From positions 1 through 14,233 of the forward strand of contig JACZUQ010000022.1 of NCBI GenBank assembly GCA_022573065.1: a stretch of DNA of 14,233 bases, written 5' to 3'. Below the pieces are notes generated by a model, which was not told the DNA's origin, did not search any database, and was given only the letters and a program-made list of their open reading frames with translations. This DNA is from Nitrososphaerota archaeon. GTDB lineage: Archaea; Thermoproteota; Nitrososphaeria; Nitrososphaerales; Nitrosopumilaceae. Made by a program: the position numbers and the translations under genes. Positions 1-7,324 of the stretch are shown piece after piece; the stretch's first letter is position 1; the number at the start of each line of letters is the position of its first letter.

Positions 1-243
1 TTGTCACAAACAAGCTCAAAAAGACCACTTACAACTCTCCAGAAAAATACCAAGAAAAGTGTTATAGTAAGGCTCAAGAATGATGTACAATACAAAGGTA
101 TGATGGAGAATGTAGATTCTTACATGAATTTGATAATGACTAATGCTGAAGAAATAAAAGATGGTAAGGTTATTGCAAATTATGGTCGAGTTATTGTTAG
201 AGGAAATAATGTTTTATTTATCAAATTAGAAAATGAATTTTAA
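1..243 (+). CDS. Lsm/Sm-like archaeal RNA-binding protein
   Basis: Small Sm-fold protein of 80 residues that would form a ring binding U-rich RNA, in the family of archaeal SmAP/Lsm proteins and Hfq. The Sm1 motif runs over about residues 20-50 (VIVRLKNDVQYKGMMENVDS, then YMNL with the conserved Asp and Asn). Sm2 is seen at 62-76 (GRVIVRGNNVLFI, with the Arg-Gly pair at 67-68). The reading frame opens with TTG at the first base of the window. The short 15-20 residue lead before Sm1 is normal for the family, so this is probably the true start, but an upstream start cannot be excluded. metK follows 19 bases after the stop on the same strand, so the two are probably co-transcribed. Any promoter lies outside the window. 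Confidence 0.9.
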   Translation: MSQTSSKRPLTTLQKNTKKSVIVRLKNDVQYKGMMENVDSYMNLIMTNAEEIKDGKVIANYGRVIVRGNNVLFIKLENEF

Positions 244-262
244 TTAATAATGAGTGTGCCAA

Positions 263-1429
263 ATGGCAAGAAGTTTTCTTTTTACTTCAGAATCTGTAAC
301 TGAGGGCCATCCAGATAAAATTTGTGATCAGATATCTGATGCATTATTAGATGAATATCTAAAACAAGATCCTGATTCAAGAGTTGCAATAGAAACCCTA
401 GTAACTACTGGTTTGGTAGTAGTTGCTGGTGAAGTAACATCCAAAGCAAAATTTGATAAAAAAGCTCAAGAAGAGGTTGTTAGAAGAGTAATTCGAGAAA
501 TTGGTTATGATAAACCAGAATTAGAATTTGATGCAGATTCTTGTGAAATTATGTTAAGATTACATACTCAGAGTCCAGATATTAGTCAAGGCATTACAGC
601 TAATGAAGAGAAAGAACAAGGAGCAGGAGATCAAGGTTTGATGTTTGGTTATGCAACAAATGAAACTGAAGAGCTAATGCCTATGCCAATTATTCTTGCA
701 CATAAATTAACCAAAAAACTTTCAGAAGTAAGAAAATCAAAAGAGTTACCATGGCTGAGGCCCGATGGAAAATCTCAGGTTTCAGTTCAATATGAAGATG
801 GAAAACCAAAAAAAATTACAACTATAGTAATATCAACCCAACATACACCAGATGTTTCAAATTCAGAGATAACAGATTCTATTCTTGAAAAAGTAATCAA
901 ACCTGTTTGTGGAGATATATGGAATGATGAAATAATAACTCATGTAAATCCAACTGGTAAGTTTGAAATTGGTGGTCCTCATGGAGATGCAGGTCTTACC
1001 GGAAGAAAAATTATTGTCGACACATATGGTGGTCAAGGAAGACATGGGGGAGGAGCTTTTTCTGGTAAAGATCCATCAAAAGTAGATAGATCTGCATGTT
1101 ACATGTGTCGTTATATTGCAAAAAATATTGTGGCTGCAGGTTTAGCTGAGAAATGCGAAGTACAGGTTGCTTATGCCATAGGGGTAGCAGATCCAGTATC
1201 TCTCATGGTAAATACTTTTGATACTGGAAAAATTCCTGAAGAAGATATTGAAAACATTGTTAGAAAACACTTTGACATGAAACCATCTGCAATAATTTCC
1301 CAATTAGATTTAAAAAAACCATTTTATAAAAAAACTGCTGCATATGGACATTTTGGTAGAAACGAATCAGAATTTAAGTGGGAAAATACAGATAAAGCAG
1401 ATTTATTACGACAAGCTGCTGGCTTGTAA
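263..1429 (+). CDS. metK: S-adenosylmethionine synthetase (bacterial-type MetK)
   Basis: Makes S-adenosylmethionine from ATP and methionine in the cytosol. Its product is the methyl donor for the corrin methyltransferases encoded downstream. Visible signatures are GHPDK at residues 15-19, GAGDQG at 120-125, IGGPHGDAGLTGRK at about 236-249, and the glycine-rich HGGGAFSGKDPSKVDRSA loop after 260. These belong to the bacterial/eukaryotic MetK class, not to the divergent archaeal-type MAT. The 388-residue length is normal. I start at the ATG at 263 (MARSFLFTSE), because the family usually has only a few residues before FTSESVTEGHPDK; an in-frame GTG at 254 would add three residues. No clear Shine-Dalgarno sequence is seen. 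The last 24 bases overlap the end of the convergent SDR gene. Confidence 0.95.
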   Translation: MARSFLFTSESVTEGHPDKICDQISDALLDEYLKQDPDSRVAIETLVTTGLVVVAGEVTSKAKFDKKAQEEVVRRVIREIGYDKPELEFDADSCEIMLRLHTQSPDISQGITANEEKEQGAGDQGLMFGYATNETEELMPMPIILAHKLTKKLSEVRKSKELPWLRPDGKSQVSVQYEDGKPKKITTIVISTQHTPDVSNSEITDSILEKVIKPVCGDIWNDEIITHVNPTGKFEIGGPHGDAGLTGRKIIVDTYGGQGRHGGGAFSGKDPSKVDRSACYMCRYIAKNIVAAGLAEKCEVQVAYAIGVADPVSLMVNTFDTGKIPEEDIENIVRKHFDMKPSAIISQLDLKKPFYKKTAAYGHFGRNESEFKWENTDKADLLRQAAGL

Positions 1430-2281
1430 GATCTCTCTAAATTTTTTAAATTTTAAACCAGACAATTGTTTTAATTTCTCATGATTTCCTGTGAAATCTC
1501 CTATCATAATATTTAGATCTTCAATACCATAATTACTATTAGGATCTTTTAAAGCAGTATGAAATGCATGTTCAAGATCTATATTTTCAATTTTAATTTT
1601 TCTTTTACCTTTGAATAGCTTAACAAATTCTTTAAAAGTTACTTTTTCTGGTCCAACTAATTCAAGAATTATATTTGAAAATTTTTTTGAAATTACAGAA
1701 TTATAAATTACTTCAGCAACATCATTGACATAAATTGGTTGAAGATGATAATTTCCTTCTCCTGGAATTATTATCTTTCCTTTTTTGATTTGGTTTTTAA
1801 GATTTATTACTAAAGGATCGTTTTTTCCAATAATATAAGATGCTCGTAGAATTGTGTAATCTAATCCAGAGTTAATTATTTCCTGTTCAGCTTTATACTT
1901 TGAAGTAAAATATGGTGAAATTGAATTTTTTGATACACCTAGACCACTAATGTATACAATTTTTTTAATTTTAGATTTCTTACAGAGTAGGATAATTTTT
2001 TTTGTTAAATCTAAATTCACTGACTTGTACGTAGAATTAGCTGTTAGTTTCCCTGTCCCAATCAAATGAATTAATGCATCACAGTTTTTTAGTTTACGTG
2101 AAATTTCTTTCAAACTAATATCTGGGGAAATTATCTTAGATTCAGATTTATAATTTGAAAAATTTTTCCTTGAAATTCCATAAAGTTTCACACCTTTATT
2201 ATTCAGTAAATATCGAGTATTTTGTGCTACAAATCCATTTGCACCAGTTACAGCTATTCGTAAATCTTTAGATTTTTTCAT
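1406..2281 (-). CDS. Atypical short-chain dehydrogenase/epimerase-like protein (NDUFA9/NmrA-like)
   Basis: Rossmann-fold NAD(P)-binding protein of 291 residues, soluble, substrate unknown. The nucleotide-binding loop is TGANGFVAQ at 12-20, where the third glycine of GxxGxxG is Ala. An acidic DALIHLIG segment follows at about 68-75. A YxxxK pair sits at Tyr124/Lys128 (SPYFTSKYKAE). YTILRASYIIG at 142-152 is typical of the extended/atypical SDR branch that includes NDUFA9-like and NmrA-like proteins. I start at the ATG at 2281, since it directly precedes the first beta strand (LRIAVTGANG); the open frame continues 19 codons further upstream into the cbiD start with no homology-like content. The gene lies alone in reverse orientation between metK and cbiD, and its 3' end overlaps metK by 24 bases. 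Context does not reveal its substrate. Confidence 0.75.
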   Translation of the reverse strand: MKKSKDLRIAVTGANGFVAQNTRYLLNNKGVKLYGISRKNFSNYKSESKIISPDISLKEISRKLKNCDALIHLIGTGKLTANSTYKSVNLDLTKKIILLCKKSKIKKIVYISGLGVSKNSISPYFTSKYKAEQEIINSGLDYTILRASYIIGKNDPLVINLKNQIKKGKIIIPGEGNYHLQPIYVNDVAEVIYNSVISKKFSNIILELVGPEKVTFKEFVKLFKGKRKIKIENIDLEHAFHTALKDPNSNYGIEDLNIMIGDFTGNHEKLKQLSGLKFKKFREILQASSLS

Positions 2282-2317
2282 TATTAAGATAAGAGTTAAT
2301 ACACAAAATAAATCAAT
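2282..2317. promoter_or_regulatory. Divergent intergenic region between the SDR gene and cbiD
   Basis: Only 36 bases separate the two divergent starts, so both promoters must overlap here. For the minus-strand gene, an AT-rich GATTTATTTTGT lies at 2303-2314, about 27 bases ahead of the ATG, a position suiting an archaeal TATA box and a leaderless transcript. For cbiD, the candidate is the weaker TTATTAAGATA at 2281-2291. No Shine-Dalgarno sequence is seen on either side. These assignments are by eye only. Confidence 0.35.
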
Positions 2318-3418
2318 TTGAGTGTGAGCGAACAACAAGAATCAAAAGAAAAACTTAGAACAGGATTTACAACAGGAACATGTGCTACTGCATCATCAAA
2401 GGCAGCTGTATTGGCAATAATTAATCAAAAAAAGATAGATTCTATAGATGTAACTCTACCTAACGGAAATAATATAACAATTAAAATTCATAATTGTGAA
2501 TTTAGTGACAAGAAAGCAAAGTGTTCGGTAATAAAAGATGGGGGAGATGATCCTGATGTTACTCATGGTGCGGAGATTTTTGTAGATATATCATTAACTC
2601 CAAATGTAAATAAAATTGAGATTGAAGGAGGAGAAGGTGTAGGAATTGTTACAAAGCCTGGTCTTGGATTAGAAATCAATAAACCGGCAATTAATCCTAT
2701 ACCAAAAAAAATGATAAATGTTAATGTATCTGAAGTAGCACAAAATATTTTGCAGAAAAATGGGATTAGAGTAGTAATATCTGTACCAAAAGGAAAAGAA
2801 CTTGCATTAAAGACAGATAATCCAAGACTTGGGATTGTTGGAGGTATTTCAATACTAGGTACAAGTGGAATTGTTATTCCATACTCAACTGCATCTTTTG
2901 CAGCATCTGTAAGACAGAATCTCGATGTAAGTCTTGCAATGGGTAATGATATTGTTGTATTAACAACTGGAGGAAGAAGCGAAGAATTTGCAAAAAAGAT
3001 TATTGATCTACCTGATCATTCATTTGTACAAATGGGAGATTTTTCAGGTTATACAATACAACAATGTGCAAAAAAAGAGATCAAAAAAGCATACATTGCA
3101 GGATTCATTGGAAAATTTGCAAAGATGGCTATAGGAGTAAAACAAACTCACGTAAAGGGTTCCAAAGTTGACACAAATTTTCTTGCAGAGTTAGGTAAGA
3201 AATGTGGAGCAGATGAAAAAATTGTTGAACAAATTAGAAATGCAAATACTGCAAGACATGTACAGGATATTGTTCTTGAAAATAAGGTAGAGGGCTTTTT
3301 TGTTCAAGTATGCCTACATGTTTACAATCAAATGAGAAAGCATTCTGAAGAAAAGGTGCCTATAGAAGTGATACTTTTTAACTTTGATGGCAATATTTTG
3401 GGAAGGCACTCATCATAG
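2318..3418 (+). CDS. cbiD: Cobalt-precorrin-5B (C1)-methyltransferase CbiD
   Basis: Methylates C1 of cobalt-precorrin-5B using SAM in the early-cobalt (anaerobic-type) corrin pathway. The N-terminus carries the family signature RTGFTTGTCATASSKAA from residue 14. Other family segments are DPDVTHGAEIFVDI, GGEGVGIVTKPGLGLEINKPAINP, and a glycine-rich GIVGGISILGTSGIV stretch near mid-protein. The 366-residue length is normal. The start is taken as TTG 2318 (MSVSEQQ); a GTG two codons later at 2324 is the main alternative. This is the first gene of the corrin block cbiD-cbiG-cbiX-cbiC. A 34-base gap follows before cbiG. The protein is clearly recognisable and intact. Confidence 0.95.
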   Translation: MSVSEQQESKEKLRTGFTTGTCATASSKAAVLAIINQKKIDSIDVTLPNGNNITIKIHNCEFSDKKAKCSVIKDGGDDPDVTHGAEIFVDISLTPNVNKIEIEGGEGVGIVTKPGLGLEINKPAINPIPKKMINVNVSEVAQNILQKNGIRVVISVPKGKELALKTDNPRLGIVGGISILGTSGIVIPYSTASFAASVRQNLDVSLAMGNDIVVLTTGGRSEEFAKKIIDLPDHSFVQMGDFSGYTIQQCAKKEIKKAYIAGFIGKFAKMAIGVKQTHVKGSKVDTNFLAELGKKCGADEKIVEQIRNANTARHVQDIVLENKVEGFFVQVCLHVYNQMRKHSEEKVPIEVILFNFDGNILGRHSS

Positions 3419-3423
3419 TAAGG

Positions 3424-3436
3424 TATTTTATTAAAA
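3424..3436 (+). promoter_or_regulatory. Possible TATA box ahead of cbiG
   Basis: The AT-rich run TATTTTATTAAAA is centred about 24 bases before the GTG start of cbiG, inside the 34-base gap after cbiD. The spacing fits an archaeal promoter giving a leaderless mRNA, so cbiG-cbiX-cbiC might be transcribed independently of cbiD. In AT-rich DNA a chance match is quite possible. Confidence 0.3.
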
Positions 3437-3452
3437 CAGCGGGATTGGATCC

Positions 3453-4511
3453 GTGGAAAAAATATCAATTCTTGCTATCACAAAAAATGGAATTAAGATT
3501 GGAACATCATTAAAAAAATTATCAAATTCATGGAAGATTTATGCACCATCTAAATTTTCAGATAATGATCCACAAGTAGAATGGTATTCTGAATCAACAT
3601 CTAATAAAATTGCAGAACTTTTCAAAACTAGTGATGCACTTGTTTGTATTTTTTCATTAGGTGCAGTAGTTCGTTTAATTTCACCATACATTAAAGATAA
3701 AAAAATAGATCCTGCAGTATTAGTCATAGATGATAAAGCAAGATTTGTGATCAGTGTTTTATCTGGACATATTGGAGGTGCAAATCAGCTTACAGAAGAT
3801 ATTGCAGAAAAACTTGGAGGTACAGCAGTTATTACTACTGCAGCTGATGTAAACAAAACAATTGCAGTTGATCTCTTAGGAAAAGAGTTTGGTTGGAAGA
3901 TTGAAGATGATTCTGCAGTAACAAAGATTAGCGCTTTTATGGTAAATGAAGAAGAAATTGGTGTTTATCAAGATGCTGGAAACAAAGATTGGTGGAATAA
4001 AAAACTGCCAATAAATGTCATAATTTATTCCTCAATGGAAGAATTAAAAAATTCACAAGCAAAAGGATTACTGATAATGACTGATAAGGAAATTAAAAAT
4101 AAAGAAATTTTAAGAAATTCTGTAGTTTATAGACCACCAACACTTGTAGTAGGAGTAGGATTACATGTAGACACTACAAAAGAAACTATCAAAGAAGGTT
4201 TGAGTTTTTGTTTAGAAAAATACAAACTTAGTGCAAAATCAATTGCAAAGCTTGTTTCCATTAAAAAACAACAAGATGTACAAGGCTTAATTGATTTAGG
4301 AAAAGAAATGAACGTACCTGTTGAATATTTTCAAAAAGAAGAATTAGCAACAATTGAAATTCCTAATCCTTCAAAGACGGTTCAGACCTTTGAAGGTACT
4401 CCAAGCGTATCAGAGGCAGCAGCAATCAAAGGTTCCGGAGGTAAATTAGTTGTTGAAAAACAGAAATTTCCACCAAATTTGACAATTGCAATGGCAAGGA
4501 TTCCAAATTGA
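3453..4511 (+). CDS. cbiG: Cobalt-precorrin-5A hydrolase CbiG
   Basis: Opens the delta-lactone ring of cobalt-precorrin-5A and releases acetaldehyde, giving the substrate of CbiD. The N-terminal and middle domains show SLGAVVRLISPYIKDKKIDP (about 68-87), AVLVIDDKARFVISVLSGHIGGANQL with the conserved SGHxGGAN at 104-111, and TTAADVNKT. The C-terminal CbiG_C domain starts near 230 (LVVGVGLHVDTTKETI) and ends with FEGTPSVSEAAAI and a conserved glycine-rich segment. At 352 residues it is the expected two-part CbiG size. Start is GTG 3453, with no strong Shine-Dalgarno sequence. Its stop overlaps the TTG start of cbiX (TTGA at 4508-4511), which suggests translational coupling. Confidence 0.93.
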   Translation: MEKISILAITKNGIKIGTSLKKLSNSWKIYAPSKFSDNDPQVEWYSESTSNKIAELFKTSDALVCIFSLGAVVRLISPYIKDKKIDPAVLVIDDKARFVISVLSGHIGGANQLTEDIAEKLGGTAVITTAADVNKTIAVDLLGKEFGWKIEDDSAVTKISAFMVNEEEIGVYQDAGNKDWWNKKLPINVIIYSSMEELKNSQAKGLLIMTDKEIKNKEILRNSVVYRPPTLVVGVGLHVDTTKETIKEGLSFCLEKYKLSAKSIAKLVSIKKQQDVQGLIDLGKEMNVPVEYFQKEELATIEIPNPSKTVQTFEGTPSVSEAAAIKGSGGKLVVEKQKFPPNLTIAMARIPN

Positions 4512-5260
4512 AGCGGGGAGTTTTACTTATTGATAGAGGAAGTAGAGAAAAGGAAGTAAAGGAAGAACTTGATTTTATTTGCAAAAAAGTAAAAGAAAAA
4601 GGAAATTATGTTTTTTCTAATTATTGTTTTTTAGAGGTAATTCCTCCATTTATTGAAGAAGGAGTTAAAAAATGTCTTCAACATGAAATTGAATCACTTA
4701 CAATAGTTCCTTATTTTTTGTATCCAGGAAAAAAAGTCAAGGCAGCAGTAAATGATGCAATAAAACTTCAATCACTAACTAAAGTGAAATTTGTTATATC
4801 AAAACCAATGTCGATGCATAAAACTATGTCAGAACTAGTAGAAAATAGAGTCAAATCTGCGCTGGAAAAAAATACCATTTCTCTTCCAAGCAATCAAATT
4901 GATGTTATGATAATTGGACATGGAAGCAAAGATCCAAATGCACAACGTTCCATACAATATGTTGTCGATAACTTAACTAATACCTATCGAAATATCAGTC
5001 ATTGTTTTTTAGAAATTGAAGACCCAAACATTCAACAAGGAATTGAAAAATGTCAAAAAAATAATCCTGAAGTTTTAGTAATTGTTTTTTACTTTTTACA
5101 TAAAGGTGCACATGTAAAAAGAGATATTTATGAAGATCTCAATCCTGCGATTGAGAAATCTAACTTAAAGAAAGTACTGATAACTGAACACATTGGTACT
5201 GATGAAAAAATGATTGATTTGATATTAGAAAGAGCAAGAGAGGTTGAACATGCAAACTGA
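4508..5260 (+). CDS. cbiX: Two-domain sirohydrochlorin cobaltochelatase CbiX
   Basis: Inserts cobalt into sirohydrochlorin (factor II), the committing step of the early-cobalt route. The 250 residues are two chelatase repeats, about 1-115 and 130-250. The halves align clearly: LLIDRGSREKEV with MIIGHGSKDPNA, CFLEVIPPFIEEGVKKC with CFLEIEDPNIQQGIEKC, and PYFLYPGKKVKAAV with FYFLHKGAHVKRDI. The two metal-ligand histidines of this family are present only in the C-terminal half (His138 and His202); the N-terminal half has Arg10 and Lys76 there, so it is probably structural. The start is the TTG at 4508, inside TTGA shared with the cbiG stop, with a weak AGGA 7 bases upstream. Ferrochelatase activity for siroheme cannot be excluded, but the neighbours favour cobalt. 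Confidence 0.9.
   Translation: MKRGVLLIDRGSREKEVKEELDFICKKVKEKGNYVFSNYCFLEVIPPFIEEGVKKCLQHEIESLTIVPYFLYPGKKVKAAVNDAIKLQSLTKVKFVISKPMSMHKTMSELVENRVKSALEKNTISLPSNQIDVMIIGHGSKDPNAQRSIQYVVDNLTNTYRNISHCFLEIEDPNIQQGIEKCQKNNPEVLVIVFYFLHKGAHVKRDIYEDLNPAIEKSNLKKVLITEHIGTDEKMIDLILERAREVEHAN
5238..5244 (+). promoter_or_regulatory. Shine-Dalgarno sequence of cbiC
   Basis: GAGAGGT lies inside the end of cbiX. It leaves 5 bases before the ATG at 5250, and its GAGG core ends 6 bases before it. It supports the ATG at 5250 as the cbiC start over the in-frame TTG at 5244, which lies within the ribosome-binding sequence itself. Confidence 0.6.
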
Positions 5261-5888
5261 GAAAGGACAATCAATAGAAGATCGAAGTATGCATATAATA
5301 GAAAGTGAAATTGGTTCGCATCAATATAACGAACACGAATGGCCTATAGTTAGACGAATAATTCATGCCACTGCAGATTTTGATTTTGCTAGAGACAACA
5401 AAATAATTTTTCACAAGGATGCAATTAAAACTGGAATTAATGCACTAAAAAATAGCTGCAACATAATAGTAGATGTTAATGGAGTGATTGGTGGCTTTAA
5501 CAAACAAAACTTGAAAGATTTTGGAAATAAAGTAATATGTAATATTTCTAATCCGTTGATTGTAGAAGAAGCAAAAAAATACAACAAAACTAGAGCACAA
5601 ACTTCCATGAGAATGGCTGCTTCTGAGATAAGTGGAGGAATTGTTGTAATTGGGAACGCTCCTACCGCACTCTTAGAGGTAATTCAGATGATTCAGGAAG
5701 GAGTTACGACCCCAGCATTAGTCATTGGAATCCCTGTTGGTTTTGTATCTTCTCCCGAATCAAAGGAAGCACTTCAGGCATTAGATGTTCCATATATCAC
5801 AAATAAAGGACGAAAAGGCGGTAGTCCTTGTGCTTCTTCTATTGTTAATGCACTTTACAAACTATTGAGAGAAAATTCATCTTCTTGA
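5250..5888 (+). CDS. cbiC: Cobalt-precorrin-8 methylmutase CbiC
   Basis: Moves the C11 methyl group to C12 of cobalt-precorrin-8 to give cobyrinate. The 212-residue protein shows the family pattern: SMHIIESEIG, then VRRIIHATADFDFA with the catalytic histidine at His39, VDVNGVIGGFN, TRAQTSMRMA, GGIVVIGNAPTALLEVI and VIGIPVGFVSSPESKEAL, ending with a GRKGGSPCASSIVNAL segment. The start is the ATG at 5250, backed by GAGAGGT just upstream; TTG at 5244 is an alternative adding two residues. The start overlaps the end of cbiX by 11 bases. The last 12 bases overlap the end of the convergent cbiA gene. It is the final plus-strand gene of the corrin block. Confidence 0.94.
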   Translation: MQTEKGQSIEDRSMHIIESEIGSHQYNEHEWPIVRRIIHATADFDFARDNKIIFHKDAIKTGINALKNSCNIIVDVNGVIGGFNKQNLKDFGNKVICNISNPLIVEEAKKYNKTRAQTSMRMAASEISGGIVVIGNAPTALLEVIQMIQEGVTTPALVIGIPVGFVSSPESKEALQALDVPYITNKGRKGGSPCASSIVNALYKLLRENSSS

Positions 5889-7238
5889 AAACTTGACACA
5901 ATTTGAAACAAATCGTTTCGCATAATTTAAGCTGTCAAAGTAAAGATGGCCGTAGGATGCAAGGGTATTGTAGAGTACCAGACCATCTTTACCGTTTTTG
6001 ATTCCTTTACCAATTTCTAGATTATAGGCAAATTTTGAGTCGTTTGGTAATGAAGTAATCTCAGAAAAGTGAAATTCATGTCCACGAAACTTCTGAGAAC
6101 CATTAGAAATTAAACACAGTTTACGCATAGTTCCTTTGGTATAATTTAGTGTCATTTTTTTTGTCATGATAGTTTCTGCATCTATTAATCCCACCATTGG
6201 ATGTTTCTTCGTACCATCATGAATTGACTTTGTAAGATACATTAGACCTCCACATTCTGCGTATACTGGCATATTCTTTACAGCTAAATCTTTAATTAAT
6301 TTACGCATATGGTAGTTTTTTCCTAAAGAATTACCAAGTACTTCTGGAAATCCGCCACCAAAGTATAGTCCATCACAAGAGGGAAGTTTAGAATCAGAAA
6401 TAGGACTAAAAAATTTTAATTTTGCACCTTCTCTTCTTAATGCATTTAGATTATCTTTGTAGTAAAAATTAAACGAGCTATCTAATGCTACTGCAATTGT
6501 AGTTTTTGGTTTTTGTTTTGGTTTTTCATTAATTTTTTGTAAATCAGATGCATGTTTAGCAATTTTAATAATTTTATCAATAAAAAGTGAATCAGAGATT
6601 TCCTTTGCGATCTTTTCAATTTTATTTTTTAATTTAATTTGTTCTGAAACAGGTATCAAACCTAGATGTCTTGAATTAAGAATATTAGAGCTTTTTGGAA
6701 TTGAACCTAGGATAGAGATTTTCAAAGGTTCTAAGGCTGTTCTGCATAGATCTTCATGTTTTTTACTCCCTATTTTATTAAGAATCAATCCCACAATCCT
6801 AGAATTTTTATGAAATTTTGTAAATCCTAATGCAGTAGCAGCAATTGAGCGAGCAGTTTTGCTCGCATCCAATACGAGGATTGTTGGAGTTTTTAAAAGA
6901 GTTGCAACGTGGTGAGTGCTTGAATAGTTCGAGTCTCCAGAAAATCCATCATAATAACCCATAACTCCTTCTATAATTGAAAAGCTAGATTTGGAATTTC
7001 GGACAAAACTTTTGATGAGTTCCTGTGTTCCCATTAGCCAAGCATCCAAATTTATTGTATCATTTTTGGCAATAGCTGAAAGATAACTAGGATCAATATA
7101 GTCAGGTCCTACTTTGAATGGTTGTACTGAATAACCTCTTTTTTTTATTCCTTGAATAATTGCTGAGGTGATAGAGGTTTTACCAACCCCACTACTGGTT
7201 CCTGCAAGAATTAATCTAGGAATTTTCAATTTCTTCAT
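5877..7238 (-). CDS. cbiA: Cobyrinate a,c-diamide synthase (CbiA/CobB)
   Basis: ATP-dependent amidation of the a and c carboxylates of cobyrinate, using glutamine. The N-terminal dethiobiotin-synthetase-like domain has the P-loop GTSSGVGKTS at 13-22, then FKVGPDYIDPSYLSA at about 41-55 and EGVMGYYDG at 90-98. The C-terminal class I glutamine amidotransferase-like domain has YFGGGFPEV at 292-300, the nucleophile Cys329 in YAECGGLMY, and the terminal LASYGHLYFDS with His431. The 453-residue length is typical. Start is the ATG at 7238, just ahead of the first beta strand; a TTG three codons later is the other possibility. It diverges from cobO and converges on cbiC with a 12-base overlap, so the pathway genes lie on both strands. 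Confidence 0.94.
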   Translation of the reverse strand: MKKLKIPRLILAGTSSGVGKTSITSAIIQGIKKRGYSVQPFKVGPDYIDPSYLSAIAKNDTINLDAWLMGTQELIKSFVRNSKSSFSIIEGVMGYYDGFSGDSNYSSTHHVATLLKTPTILVLDASKTARSIAATALGFTKFHKNSRIVGLILNKIGSKKHEDLCRTALEPLKISILGSIPKSSNILNSRHLGLIPVSEQIKLKNKIEKIAKEISDSLFIDKIIKIAKHASDLQKINEKPKQKPKTTIAVALDSSFNFYYKDNLNALRREGAKLKFFSPISDSKLPSCDGLYFGGGFPEVLGNSLGKNYHMRKLIKDLAVKNMPVYAECGGLMYLTKSIHDGTKKHPMVGLIDAETIMTKKMTLNYTKGTMRKLCLISNGSQKFRGHEFHFSEITSLPNDSKFAYNLEIGKGIKNGKDGLVLYNTLASYGHLYFDSLNYAKRFVSNCVKFSRR

Positions 7239-7324
7239 TAAACCAGATTTTTATTTAAATTGATGTAGAATAATGGATTTTGCGATTAACCAATGTTTTT
7301 GTTATAGGGGTATGACATCAAATC
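7239..7324. promoter_or_regulatory. Divergent intergenic region between cbiA and cobO
   Basis: These 86 bases hold both promoters. On the minus strand a palindromic ATTTAAAT (7253-7260) is the best TATA candidate for cbiA, but its centre is only about 18 bases from the ATG, closer than usual. For cobO, GTTATA at 7301-7306 is a weak candidate about 22 bases from the ATG. AGGGG just after it is too far from the start to be a standard Shine-Dalgarno. I see no cobalamin riboswitch-like structure. Confidence 0.3.

Noticed and set aside
254..262. GTG start adding three residues (MCQ) to MetK
   Set aside because: ATG at 263 gives the usual short lead before FTSESVTEGHPDK; the GTG remains possible but has no supporting ribosome-binding site.
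2282..2338. N-terminal extension of the SDR protein (19 extra residues from 2338)
   Set aside because: It would overlap the cbiD start, adds hydrophobic residues unlike the family, and the ATG at 2281 directly precedes the Rossmann fold.
7239..7324. Cobalamin riboswitch ahead of cbiA or cobO
   Set aside because: The gap is only 86 bases, far shorter than a cobalamin aptamer, with no B12-box-like sequence; the same applies to the 36 bases before cbiD.
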